A stretch of 64,000 nt of DNA, taken from NCBI GenBank assembly GCA_036346225.1, contig JARFIW010000835.1, positions 2,217,829-2,281,828 of the forward strand, read 5' to 3'. The DNA is from Platerodrilus igneus (lineage: Eukaryota; Arthropoda; Insecta; Coleoptera; Lycidae). The position numbers and the translations under genes were made by a program. This document shows, one piece after another, positions 23,358-34,435 of the stretch; the first letter of the stretch is position 1, and each line of letters starts with the position of its first letter. The notes below the pieces were generated by a model. The model had not been told where the DNA came from and made no database searches. It saw nothing but the letters and a program-made list of their open reading frames with translations.

Positions 23358-24103
23358 ATGGCGTCTGTTAATAATGCACAAGTTTCGTATACCGAAAATC
23401 TGATTAATAAGTTTACGTATATTTTATATGAATTGGGTGAACACCCTCATAATGTGGAAATTGGGTTTGTTATAAACCAGAGAATAAAACCCGTATTACG
23501 ATTGGTGTGTAGCAAGAAATATTGTAGCAACCATGTTCTGGAATTGACATACGAAAATTGGTTGACATTTACAAATTTTCAAGTGGAATTTCAAATTAAC
23601 GTATTTTCTCTGACGTGCTAAACAGTCGATTAAATGGTGTATCCGAAATGGAAAATCTACACATACAACTAGGAGCTCCGTTCTTTATCACTCTGTCACC
23701 AGTGTCTGGATCAACCGAGGACGAAACGTTCCAGCTAAAAATAATAATGGGTAATAGTTCGAAAGTTATAAACGAATTGGAGTGCCGTAAACTATTCCAT
23801 ATGCGAGAGTTGTTTGAGTATCAACTTAAGCAGTTGAAAAGTCGTGACTTTCCAGCATTATACAGCGAATTAGTAGGGTTTGTTGCTAATTTTAATTTAA
23901 ATGATTGCGATCGGTTTAATACTCTGACTGAAGGGGAGAAACGAATTAAAATCTTGATTGAAGACGAATTTCGAATTGGCAATATTATATTCTACAACGA
24001 GTTGAATCAGAGTGCACTAAATACTTTGGAGCTGGTTATATGTTTTCCAGATATATTTGTGCGAGACGTGACACGTACAAGAACATTAGTGGAAATGTTT
24101 TGA
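23358..24103 (+). CDS. Unknown gene divergent from PolB (two overlapping frames)
   Basis: The first frame (23358-23621) encodes 87 residues beginning MASVNNAQVSYTENLINKF. The second (23615-24103, with an ATG at 23648) encodes up to 162 residues with the stretch LHIQLGAPFFITLSPVSGS. They overlap by seven bases. The second frame stays open upstream of its first ATG, into the end of the first frame, so the two may be one gene of about 245 codons with a single frame shift near 23615. There are no membrane segments or zinc motifs, the composition is balanced, and I do not recognise the family. Head-to-head placement with the PolB gene suggests a companion gene of the same element. Confidence 0.5.
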
Positions 24104-24149
24104 CGTTTAAATTTGTCGGATTCTGAAGATGGTGAAAACTAGAGGAGTA

Positions 24150-24421
24150 TCTTATAAAAAACAGTTGTGTGTAATTATAAACAGTTGTAGTTATGGTAAA
24201 CAAGTTGTCCATTCTCGTAAAAGCGATACCGCAACACCAACAGTTTAAGTACTTTGCTGCTGACGGATGTATAAGCTTAACCGTGGACGATGTTACACCA
24301 CGACATTTGTTCTGGTGTCGTTTGAGAACATTTTTCCAGGTATAGGAAGCACCACAAGAGTTGCAATTAAAAATATTTTCGGATGACATTTTTCTTCGAC
24401 CAGCTTCCATAGATAGCGCCA
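24150..24421 (-). CDS. Small C2H2 zinc-finger ORF
   Basis: From an ATG at 24421 (or 24389) the minus strand encodes one clear finger, FNCNSCGASYTWKNVLKRHQ followed by NKC (C2HC spacing, as in lola-like insect fingers). A second half-finger, LNCWCCGIAFTRMDNL, then loses its histidines. It may be a truncated DNA-binding protein of the element or a domesticated relic. It runs tail-to-tail with the unknown gene that ends at 24103. Confidence 0.45.
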
Positions 24422-25400
24422 TACATTTTGGAAACAATCGAAGATTGCCGAAGACACTCGAAGTGTGCACAAGCGGGGTCACTAAACCAATTAGCATTAA
24501 TACTAAGTATTCCGTACTTTCGTGTGTTGCTCATTTCCTAGAATCAAATCTTCTGCATAGCGGTCGGTAGCACGTAATTATTTCTAGAACTGGCAAGTAC
24601 TCGATACCACCCAAATAGAGAATTAGATACTTGGTGACTGTTGACTTCCGATTCGCTCGTAAAAGGTAGAAAAAACTCGGTCAATCATTCGTCTAACTTA
24701 TACTTCGACCCGCTCCCATTCTGGTGATTTCTAAATACTTTCCAAACGACAATGGTCTCAGAATTTTTAAACCTCCGAGGAGCTATAAGTCGTGATCAAC
24801 TACACGTTCGAGCTACCCGCAAACTAACATATTTTATAGTAACAGTGCGCTGTATAATACATGCATACCCCTTTTCTGCGCTACTGCTATTCTTGTAGTT
24901 GCTTGAAAAAGTCAGTCGTCTTTTTTACTGCTAGGACCGCTGCAAATCACCATTCTGTACTTTCTTTATAAGTATAGCACATCGCGCACCTTTTTTGTCT
25001 GATAATTAAATTTTGCTCATTTAAGCTTTTACACTTCCGTATATTTAAACATCTAATACCATCGATTAACCACTTTCGATTATTCTAACGGGAACCACCA
25101 TACATTCCGCCGCATCGTTCTTTTTGGATCCAACGATCCGATGGGCTTCCACACACTAACACCTAACGTATATTTTCTACTATTTGTTAAACAAAAACTA
25201 CCGGCATCGCCATGTCTGTATCTGGACGTAAGCAGATGTTTGTGGATGTGTACGGGAATATGTAACCATATACATTGATCAGTCTAAGCTATTTTATTTA
25301 GTCCAAGAAAACTACTATTTTTCTAAACCATAATTAATAATCACCTTTATAGGTTTAACATTTCTACCATTTCCCAATGACTGGTGCTACGTACATGGAA
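24422..25400. other. Unassigned region of the 18.8-30 kb element block
   Basis: No gene is recognised. About 75 bases at 24590-24655 (GGCAAGTACTCGATACCACC onward) recur at 26962-27030. The rest has no visible partner in this window. Confidence 0.4.
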
Positions 25401-25427
25401 ACTTTAATTTCTTATTGGAGAGAATCC

Positions 25428-25628
25428 TTATTCTCCCACGCACTGTTGCGTAGTTGTATGCCCACCCCCTTTTGGGAATATATGCTCTTTATAGGTTGTA
25501 GGACCCTCGGTTTTAAATGATCCGAAAGGTTTTTTACTAGGTAAAACGTGTTTTCGGTCAATAAGACATATTGCCATTAATATAACAATATGTTTAACCG
25601 TCCAGCGACACCGCGTGAAGGTAAACAC
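25428..25628 (-). CDS. Short unknown ORF, repeated at 27.6 kb
   Basis: A 66-codon frame. Its second half (FGSFKTEGPTTYKEHIFPKG) matches, with frame changes, the sequence at 27600-27700 on the same strand. Conservation of this segment between two diverged copies hints that it was coding. The family is unknown. It lies just downstream of a partial PolB 3' end. Confidence 0.35.
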   Translation of the reverse strand: MFTFTRCRWTVKHIVILMAICLIDRKHVLPSKKPFGSFKTEGPTTYKEHIFPKGGGHTTTQQCVGE

Positions 25629-26455
25629 ATGTCGCCAGGAGCGAAGAGATTATTAAGGGTGGGGGAAGGTGGGTATGTTTTATAACTAACTTACATGCTA
25701 CTATATACATATACAATAAAATATATATCTACATATATAAGTAACTATCCTATATCTTTTTGTCCCAAGCGTCGGTTGCTGTACTACTAGGGATGACGTA
25801 CCTTTTGTTATCCTCGCCCGACAAACTAATTTTATTAATTAATTAATTGAGTATAAAGTTGGTGTTTATGACTTCGAATACACATTACATGTGATTTTCC
25901 AATGCTCCACCCGAAGGTACTACACTGGCCAGGAAGCGAGTTTTTGTTACCTGAAAAATTTTGAATTTTGCCGAATTCTTGCTGTTCCAAGCAAGGTGGG
26001 GATCTTTAACGTGCATGACAACACTCACACACGGGACCTCCATTTTACCTCTCATCCGAACGAGGGTGTATTTTTGTGAAAAATGCTCGCTTAACATTTT
26101 TCAAGCGGACCGTGTCGGGATTCGAACCCGGGACCTTGGGCGTAGTAGTCACACACATACCACTACGCCACGGAGCCGCCCTTCGAATACACAGCATGCT
26201 ATGCATAAGGACACCAGAATTATTATGTACAATGTTCTTAAAACTATTTACATTTATATTCTTAACTACACTTTGTGAGACCCCTTTAATCTTTTTAATC
26301 GTGTCTTTCTCGCTTACAATACAGTAGGACTTAGCCCTACTACCAACAAATTCTAATACCAGATCCCCATAAAATTCGTTTTTGAATTTCCCTACAACTT
26401 TTTTGTTGACAAGCGGTATATCGTATTTATTATTCGCGGGGTAGTCATTCTTTTA
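25545..26455 (-). pseudogene. Second, partial copy of the PolB C-terminal end, split by a SINE
   Basis: Bases 26455-26275 match the C-terminal palm/thumb coding part at 19395-19215: the segments encoding VVGKFKDEF-like, LEFVGSRAKSYC-like and KKIKGV-like sequence are recognisable. Bases 25860-25545 match the end of the gene and its 3' non-coding region (18831-19110). The SINE at 25885-26180 separates them. The N-terminal and catalytic parts are missing. Confidence 0.75.
25885..26180 (-). mobile_element. tRNA-derived SINE with perfect target duplication
   Basis: On the minus strand it begins GGCGGCTCCGTGGCGTAGTGG, with a perfect Pol III A box (TGGCGTAGTGG) and, 30-40 bases on, a perfect B box (GGTTCGAATCC). 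A non-tRNA body follows and it ends in CACATGTAA. The 13-base direct repeat CTTCGAATACACA flanks it at 25872-25884 and 26181-26193, which fixes both ends (296 bp). It sits inside the PolB fragment. Confidence 0.9.
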
Positions 26456-26669
26456 ACATAAATATAACTTGTTTGGTATCAACTAATATTAGATTTTTCA
26501 AGAGAGCCCAAATCTGCAAATAATTTTAAATAGAACCACCCCTTACAAAGTTACGCCTTTTAAAGACCCAAACCTCTAATTTTTGCCCATCTTTATTTAA
26601 CTCCATCTTTAAAACCTTTTTTTCGCTACCCAAGACAGATGCTTTAACCAACCATTTCCCGAGAAATCT

Positions 26670-26975
26670 AAAACCGATGTGCCCCGCGAACATCACGTGG
26701 AGATAACACGTATACTCTGTCCACCAGGATAGAAGCAGGAAGGATTTGGAAGAAGGGAAGGTGGGAGAAGAACTTAAAATATTAAAACTAATATATACAA
26801 TAGATTTACAAAATCTATACAAATATAAACAACTATCTTAGACCTATACCTTTATGCCCCCATGCTTAGGTGAATACACTTCCAAGAAATTTTAGCTCAA
26901 TAAACTAATTTTATTAATAAGCAGCACGTACAAATCGTGTTTTTTACTCTGGATACATACACCGGCAAGTACTCC
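26670..26975 (-). pseudogene. Third, shorter copy of the PolB 3' end
   Basis: Matches 18880-19110 with clear divergence: ACGTGGAGATAACACGTATA, CCTTTATGCCCCCATGC.TAGG and AAACTAATTTTATTAATAAGC are shared landmarks. Only the last codons and the 3' non-coding region remain. Confidence 0.6.
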
Positions 26976-27044
26976 ATACCACCCAAATAAAGAATTAGAT
27001 GCTTGGTGATTGTTAACTTCCGCCTCCCACGTGTACGCCCAGAC

Positions 27045-27126
27045 ACATCCCTGCCCATGCGCACCCCTGCCTATGCACACTGCCTATGCGCATCCCTGCC
27101 CATGCGCACTGCCCATGCGCACCCCT
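27045..27126. repeat. GC-rich minisatellite, unit CTGCCCATGCGCA
   Basis: Six or so imperfect copies of a 13- to 18-base unit (CCCTGCCCATGCGCAC, CTGCCTATGCACA and similar). It stands out against the AT-rich surroundings. Confidence 0.8.
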
Positions 27127-27341
27127 CTCTGGGCGAGTGCTATTTCGTGGTAATGTCATAGCCTTTTATAAATAAAGATCAATGTAAAACTATTCTAAAA
27201 TTTTTATTCTGACATTATACATAACATAATTTAAAAATATTTAATGCCAACTTAATTTTAATACAAAGTTATACACAGAAGACAGTCCTTTATTTATGTT
27301 TGTTTGGAGTGGTTTTAATTTTATATAATTTTATTCGCAGC

Positions 27342-27635
27342 TTAAAATTTAAATTTAAATCTACCTCCTTTTGGTACATGGAGAGCGTCTAGGTTTTCGA
27401 ATTGCAAAATGTACCGAAGTTTGTCTCTATATATAAAATCTTCGATTCCACTGACAACCAGATCCATTCCTTCGTGTAATTCTTGCAGCTTGTGACAATC
27501 TTTTAATAGCGGCTCTCCCACTATATCCTGCATACGTATCTTGTTAGCTTGATCGACTTCTTCTTGTCGGTATTGGAGGAAATCTTTATTCTCCCACTCA
27601 CTGTGCGTAGTTGCATGTCCACCACTTTTGGAAAT
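27342..27635 (-). CDS. Unknown ORF, about 90 codons
   Basis: The frame is open upstream of its ATG at 27533 (readable as THSEWENKDFLQYRQEEVDQ). It goes on through MQDIVGEPLLKDCHKLQEL and ends LHVPKGGRFKFKF at 27342. It is charged and likely helical. The sequence just upstream overlaps the block repeated at 25428-25540. No family is recognised; it is perhaps a gene of the same element. Confidence 0.35.
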   Translation of the reverse strand: MSKSGGHATTHSEWENKDFLQYRQEEVDQANKIRMQDIVGEPLLKDCHKLQELHEGMDLVVSGIEDFIYRDKLRYILQFENLDALHVPKGGRFKFKF

Positions 27636-27861
27636 ATATGATCTTTATAGGTTGTAAGATCCTCGGTTTTAAATTATCGGAAAGGTTCTTTACTAGGCAA
27701 ATATACAATGTTTAACGGAACTCTTTGCATGTGGTGTACGCCAAGGTTACAAAACCCGCATTCCTTAGTTCGTCTATGTTATCTGCCATTTTGATAAATA
27801 CGTTTTAGAATAACCTTTTAAAAAGTATACGAATGTAGTACCATCCATTCCGCAAGGACAC
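27636..27861. repeat. Copy of the 25.4-25.55 kb segment
   Basis: Bases 27570-27705 match 25400-25548 (landmark CTTTATAGGTTGTA.GA.CCTCGG). The remainder up to 27861 shows no gene. Confidence 0.5.
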
Positions 27862-28285
27862 CTACATAACTAAAAGTATCTTTCTTACTAACCACAAATG
27901 CATACAGCTTGTAGAACCCGGTGTATCTAAGTCAGTCCATAGGCACATAAATTCTTCCTCATTTTCTCTAATAAGATGTTCTTTGTCTAACACATCTTTG
28001 TATTGTTCGCGTATTGTCGCAGTGTTTTCCATGTAGTCCAACTTTCGCCTTTTTTCTTCCATTTCTTCTAATTTCCGCTGTCTTTTTCATCTACTTACAG
28101 CGTATGGCGTGCATAATGGGACAATTTTCTTTAGCGTAAACGGATAGAGTTTACTGCCAATATTTACGCGTTGTCGTACAACCTATGGGCGAATGTTAGG
28201 CGTATTTATCAACCCCAATTGCGAAATGACTATTTCTTTTGGAATTGTGGAATATGGTGTTGCAGATTGTGTAAAATATGTACTA
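27862..28285 (-). pseudogene. Unknown ORF with stops, lysine/glutamate-rich
   Basis: On the minus strand, coding-like sequence runs from about 28285 (AGSTYFTQSATPYSTIPKEI, then QLGLINTPNIRP) through VVRQRVNIGSKLYPFTLKK. After a stop near 28090 it enters the 27862-28062 frame (MEEKRRKLDYMENTATIREQ, then YKDVLDKEH). The character is consistent with a single interrupted protein. I do not recognise it. Confidence 0.35.
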
Positions 28286-28291
28286 CCTGCT

Positions 28292-29115
28292 TTAATGTAG
28301 CACTTGTTTAAGATTTTTTATTTTATCTTGACTATTTTCCTCCTCTACAATCTCCAAATAATTTACAGGTAAATATTTAAAACTAAAAGACGAAAGCACA
28401 TACTTTATCAATTTCACACTTTCTTCTGGTTTTTCGGACAACTTAATTTGCAAACCACTCAATTTCTTTGTATTGCTATTCACCCAATACACGTACTGTA
28501 GTAGGTTATTATACACTAAACAGCAGTTATTTTGTAGCTTGTCCGATAGCTTACTTCACATTTGGCAAGTGGCACCGAATACATTGGCGCCTTTAGGATG
28601 TATAACTTACTATCTTCTAATAAGGTTAAACAATCTTTTTAAGGGATTATACACCCGTTCCGCACTGACATAGTTTCCAATTGTACAGTTGTATATTTTC
28701 GTCTCCAAGTGCATAATACCACGTTCTTTAGCCAAAGTAGACGCGACTGTATCTCTTAAATGTGGATCCGGACAACGTAAAAAAATCTAGTATATGATTT
28801 CCAAGTTGTTTATTAACACCAGGACTTGTTATTAGACACACAAATTTGTTGTATATCTTAATTCTTGCATTGGTTGTTAGCCATGTTAAACAATCAATTC
28901 CCACATTTTATCGTTGTCAACTATAATATTGCAGTTTTCTTCGTATTCGCCCTTGTAGCAAAAGTTATTGTTTGTAGTTAAATAATTACACATCTTCATC
29001 TTGCTAAATATGCCAGCAAAATCTTGGGTTACATCCATGTCAAAATAATAGTTGTTCCGTTTATATTGTAAATAATTAAAGCCAAACTTTGTTTTACGTT
29101 GAGTTTGTTGATTAT
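28292..29115 (-). pseudogene. Unknown ORF with several stops
   Basis: The minus strand reads as one protein broken by about five stops. Pieces include [71 protein letters not shown] and YNNLLQYVYWVNSNTKKLSG. It ends at 28292. The long near-open reading suggests a former gene of more than 250 codons. No family was identified. It directly precedes the 27862-28285 pseudogene on the same strand. Confidence 0.4.
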
Positions 29116-30320
29116 TTTACGTTCGCTTCGGTATATTTAAATTTGTTAGTAAAATTTCCATGGTTTACTCGAAGCACGCGCCAACAAGTGCCGCGAGTGA
29201 TAAAACTCTGTGTTATTCCGCATGCGCAAGAACAGTATTGACTGGAAAATCCACGAAGCTCAAGTTTCGATTTGTCGTTCGAACAGACCGCATTGCTGTT
29301 TTTCACGTTCTACGTAGAACAAATTAATTATGAACCGCTTTTCTTCAGAACCGCTATTAACATAAATGTGCTTCCCTACACCCGCTAAAAAAAGATTAGT
29401 TTTTTGTTTCCCGTATAATAAACAGTTTTTATCATTGTGGTTACATCGTTTTTTTCGTTACGACGGCGTCATTAACACCAGGTGAGTGCTTTAAAGTAAA
29501 CGCTTGATCTAATTAAAAACATTAATTATATGTTGTTTGTTCAATTATCACTTAAATTTTATACAGTCCATTTCTCTCTACCACAGAGCTATTCGAAATT
29601 TACCGCAAATATTTTACAATAGTAATAATCTTTTTTGAGTCCGTGTAATATATCTGGTAGTTCTTCCAATAAAGTTTCCAACTTAACATCTGCTAGTTCC
29701 ACTTTGTATGGAACACATATAGGATTTTGGAATTTTTTATTAATGCTTTCGAGGTCTTCTTTTCCGATGATTTCTTATACTCCCTGGTCTATCTTATTAG
29801 TGCTTTCCAGAGAAAATGGAAGCTTAGCTTTAAACCATGCCTAGCGGAAACAAATCGATCGAACTTTCTTCGTAGATAGCTATTAAATGCACCACAAATT
29901 TCTTTTTAGGATAAACATGCTTTTCTGTCATATCGCTTACATTCTTTTGTTTAAGAACAGTTTTATTATCCGTCCTAGGTCGGACTGGGTAGGGGTGCGC
30001 TTTTAAAACCTCATGGGCTGTTGCGCAGAACACTAATTTAAGTTATTCACGTTAAAGTGCATCCTAAAAACATTGACAACTGAGTTGTCGATTTTTAATT
30101 CATCTGTCATTTATTTGCGTAGTACGATTTGTGGTTCGTTATTATTGTTTTTGATGATTATTTATGAGATTTCAGCCATGAATCAACTTTAACAAATTTT
30201 TTTAAAACTACTGCAACTCATTCTAGTTTATTATTTATAGGTATAATAAACGTTTCAATTCAATTAGAAGAATAATGTTTGGTTTTGCAGATTATTTTGT
30301 TATTTCTTGAGCTTTTAATT
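29116..30320. other. No recognised gene
   Basis: Short minus-strand frames (29112-29306, 29830-30033) lack motifs. Translated bits such as HVYPKKKFVVHLIAI near 29900 may be remains of another element gene. No repeat is visible. Confidence 0.35.
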
Positions 30321-30325
30321 TTACA

Positions 30326-30642
30326 ATGAGTAACCGCAAGAAAACAGTTCACAGTCAAGGAAGAGAAAAATTAATTATGGTGTGTATAAGTGTATGAGAC
30401 AAGAACAGAATAGAATGCCTGTCACTCCTATGAATAATTTACAAGAACGAGTAGCAACAGCAACTAGAGTTGGACTAAACACAGTCGAGCGAATTATTTC
30501 AGAAGCGAAGAGCAAACCGGAGGGTGGCAAATTTGTATCACCAAGGAAGAAAATTAATAAAAGAAGTCCTAAATCTTCTAATGTGGATCAATTTGAAAAT
30601 TGTGGTAGAAATTTTATGATTTTTTATATTAAATTTCTATGA
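30326..30642 (+). pseudogene. HTH domain of a Tc/IS630-like transposase, fragment
   Basis: A start at 30326 (MSNRKKTVHSQGREKL) shifts frame near 30380 into 30382-30642. There TPMNNLQERVATATRVGLNT then VERIISEAK has the shape of the helix-turn-helix found at the N-terminus of insect IS630/Tc1-type transposase relatives. It is followed by the usual basic stretch KFVSPRKKINKRSPKSS and DQFE. The DDE catalytic part does not follow; the frame ends at 30642 in AT-rich DNA. In the family this domain binds the transposon ends. Confidence 0.5.
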
Positions 30643-31300
30643 AATATGCATTCTTAAAAAAGAATAAAAGGACAATATTTTGGCTGCCAAGAATTTTAAA
30701 AAATTTAGCCTGTCTATTTTTATCCATACACGCACGGAAACATGACACACGAAAAGAACAATGAACAATACACCAAAAAAGTTATAGGTTCCGCATACAA
30801 ACATTGTAGTTTTATAATTTATATTATGTTGATAAATTACTGGTTATGCAATCCATATAACATAGCAGTTGAGTTAATTCAGAATACACATACGGAAATT
30901 CAATGTTTTTAGATTTTACTTATATTGCATTGTACTTTTTTTTATGCGATACCTCTCGCTTCCTTCAATGCGCATCTCAAAGCCCATGAGTTTTGAAAGA
31001 CCTATACCCACACCTTCAGTAATGTCTATAAAAGTACTAAAAAAGCTAGTTTATAAGAAACTTGTATATAAAAGAAACACCAAACAATGACGCTAGTGCT
31101 TTAATCTTACTCTTTTAAAATGATAATAATTTTAAAATTGCATAAAAAATCCCCTCCGACGCGCGTCTCTTTAAAAACATAAACCCTCCCTATAATTACC
31201 CTACATTAGTTTTACTTATATACTATTGCTGTAATTTATACACAACTTTTGTATATGCGAGTGCCACTTTTATCTCATTTGCATTCTTCTTCATTTTTAG
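30643..31300 (+). other. Intron or 5' region of the transporter gene
   Basis: AT-rich. It ends in a pyrimidine-rich stretch and the acceptor TCATTTTTAG at 31291-31300. No upstream transporter exon was found here. Confidence 0.5.
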
Positions 31301-32164
31301 ATTATATATCATGCCGCCAAATACTCCTTTTGATGATAACTTTGGGATTTATGTTGAATTATATGTTGCGTGCAAATATCTCATTTGCAATTGTAGAAAT
31401 GGTAGAAGATGGTGGTGCCATCAATGCAACACTCAACGCATCAAACAAATTTCGTTGGAATGTCTACCAAAAAAACCAAATATTAGGTAGTTTCTTTTGG
31501 GGCTACATATTGACGCAGTTGCTTGGTGGTCGACTTGCAGAGATTATAGGAACACGAATCGTACTTGGCGGTGGAATGGTAATTGCTAGTATATTGACGT
31601 TGTTAACACCTGTTACATGCCAGGGAGGATTTATCGCTGTTTCTATACTACGAGCTGTTACGGGATTTTTCATAGGTGGACTTTATCCAGCCACACTTCC
31701 AATATCAGTCACATGGATCCCACCGTCACAGCGTTCAAAATTCTTAGCCTGTATGATGGCGTCTTCTCTAGGAGTAGCAATTACAATGCCGATGTGTGGA
31801 TTTCTTATAAGAATGTACGGCTGGGAGAGTGTTTTTTACATAACAGGAGGAATTTCTTTGATGTGGTCTATCGCATGGTTCTTCTTGGTATACGATTCGC
31901 CCGCTCAGCATCCTCGTATTAGCCAACAGGAATGCGAAAGCATTGAATCAGAAATTATCATCAAGCATGAATTTAACAAAAAGCCAAACAAAGTACCATG
32001 GCTTGCTATAATAACGTCTCTACCTGTTTGGGTAAATGTATTCTCCGTTGGAGTTGGTGGTTTTATATTACATACGATGATGAATCAATTGCCAACTTAT
32101 ATGAAAGAAGTGCTGCACTATGATATTACATCGAATGGGATTTTATCAAGTTTGCCATTTTTAG
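31301..32164 (+). CDS. SLC17-type transporter, main coding exon (N-terminal half)
   Basis: The 864-base exon encodes the first half of a major-facilitator protein of the SLC17 group (sodium/phosphate cotransporter-like, sialin, vesicular glutamate transporters), a membrane carrier for organic or inorganic anions. Visible marks: TM1 with LGFMLNYMLRANISFAIVEM; a luminal or outer loop with two N-glycosylation sites (NAT, NAS); the MFS loop signature GGRLAEIIGTRIVLGGG; TM4 with GFFIGGLYPATLPISVTWIP followed by RSKF; and YGWESVFYITGG before the central loop. About six to seven membrane segments fit. It ends SLPFLG at the donor GGTAAGT. I start the exon at the acceptor AG at 31299-31300. The frame is also open further upstream to an ATG at 31249, but the splice acceptor and the family's start pattern favour 31301. 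The first exon is not certain. Confidence 0.85.
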
Positions 32165-34435
32165 GTAAGTGATATATTTAATAAATACTTGCAGAGACAG
32201 AATGTAAAATACGCCTTGATACATAAATTAAAATTGCACGCTTTGAGTTACATAAATAAATGATATAAGAAATAATACAATCACTTATACATATTAGCAA
32301 ATATATAATTATTTGTAGGAATAACGGAAACATCAAGTAAGGTGCGTGTTTAGTCCCTTTGTCTCACGTTTTCGTGTTTTATTTTAAGTCGTGGTAAATT
32401 ATTAGTTGTAAATCAAATAGCAAAGCTATCATCCCTTGTCCCGTTATATCCTGTCATAAAACCTCCTTTGTGCCTGTGGAAATTAAGTTGGACTAAAGGA
32501 GTAGTGATCGACACTTGCTCATAGACATCGAAGAGAAACGTTTCTTGGTTTGGTATAATGAATTAAATCATTAGTGTCGCCGAATGTGAAGTTATGGATA
32601 AACCCTAAAAAACACAATGATGATGCGTACGTAACCCGTCTAATAAATAGCTATTCAGTCTACTTCGTTCAAGAGTAGGAATGACGCTTATAAAACAATA
32701 GAATAGGGCCGAGCTAAGTCGATATATAAAATTATAAGACCCCTCGCGGATTAACAAAATAGCCTTCGTAAGCCGGATTATTTGATTAATTAATTAGTTC
32801 CTATTTCTGTCGTTCTTTATTAATACTTTTAATCTAATAATTGTCGTAGTTTTGATATTTTTGGGCGTGTTGCAAAGAGGCTAACATCTTGTTTGCACAT
32901 TTAATAGTAGAAACATTTGGATATAACGGTAGATTTATAATACATCCCTTTTTCTTTGTCGCAAGGATTAATGGTCGGTCGGTGTACTTTATGTAAACTT
33001 TGTAGAAATTTCGGATAATACATTTATAAGAGTTGTATTTTAAATTCTTACCTTATTTTTCGTCGACCAAAGTTTGATGCACCACTCGAGTCATTCAACT
33101 TCCTGGATAGTATAACAAAGGGGTTATTTTGTTGATATTTATTTTGAAACATTAAACGTTTTGTGAAGCGAATATTGTAATTAGTTGCATTTGTCGATTA
33201 ATAATTAAATTTCGTAGATTAATTAGTTGTCGTAGAGTATTGAGGTATGCATTGTTTTTACATTAATTTTTATTGTCGATCATTAATCAAATATGGTTAT
33301 ATGAATTGATAAAGCTAATCTTGAATCTAGGTTTGTAGTAAAACGGTTGGATCATATATACAATAAGATTAATAAACCGGAAAATGTATCGATTGCTATA
33401 ATTAGATGAAAAGTGTAGAGCAAAATGGAACTCATTTTAAGTTTTTTTGCAAGGATATTTTCTTGGATGAAAAAAGTGAAGAATTGGACGAATTTTCGGC
33501 TCTTAGGGTGAAAGTCGATGATTATCTATTGTTATAACTTCGCGTCACGCGTTCAGAGCCACTACCATAGTTGGCAACACTGAGACTATCCACGTTCACA
33601 TTATTGCACAACAAAGATATTATGATATAATTGCGTGTCAAATTGTATCACGTACCAAATATGTTTACAATGATACAAGTTGCACCTTAAAAAGATAAAA
33701 TGTACTCACTTAAAAATGTGGAACGCTTTACAATTTTGCGGTCATTCTTGCGCAGGGGTCACGCTGATTTCTATGTATCTCGTTTGGGTTGTGGGTTGCG
33801 TTATGCTATCGTTGAAACCAAATTTAACGTCTTCCCTCTTCTTTGATCGTAGGTAGGACGAAGGAACAATCAGGTAAGGAACGATAAAGCAATATAAAAA
33901 GGAAAACTGCATTCTGAAAGAGAAAAGACAAAAGAACGACAGAGGCAAAAGTCACCGTTCGACGTCTGGTTGACTAATCATGTCGTGTCACACACCGCGC
34001 ACTTGCGCCATCACACCGCGTCTGCGCTTCCTTTTGCGCAAACGCAACTGTCCGAAATGACGGAAATGAACAAGTCTATTTTAAAAATAATGGCGGGAAT
34101 TTAGTCACATATTTAAAAATGTACAATGCCATTTTTGACATGTAACACTATTAGATATTCGTATTATCGCTGAACACTGTGAATTAGATTTCGTAGAAAA
34201 TAAGTTGCAGATGGAAAATATTAATAATACTTTGTCGATACATAGTACAATTCGCTTGAAACACCTACCACTCCCGCGGTTCTCAGGTCGTATTTCGGGC
34301 TTTTAAAGTGTAACGTTCGGTTTAATTCAACGTTTAATATTGTATAGTTTACTTTAGCGAGCATATTAAACATGCCAATTTGTGATAAAGGATAGTCAAG
34401 TAAACTGTACACTTTTTCAAAATTGCGAAGAAGGC
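32165..34435 (+). other. Intron sequence, no element recognised
   Basis: First part of the 17.4-kb intron (32165-49595). AT-rich to about 33500, then more balanced. I see no open frame with motifs and no repeat. Confidence 0.5.

Noticed and set aside
26076..26180. Possible genuine tRNA genes at the SINE heads
   Set aside because: A and B boxes are perfect, but the part between does not give a normal anticodon arm and a SINE body follows, flanked by target duplications.
25891..26327. Frames within and beside the SINE (also at 40333, 51868, 60628, 60974 and 61285) with near-identical peptides
   Set aside because: They recur only because the SINE recurs; the sequence is a Pol III-type non-coding element.
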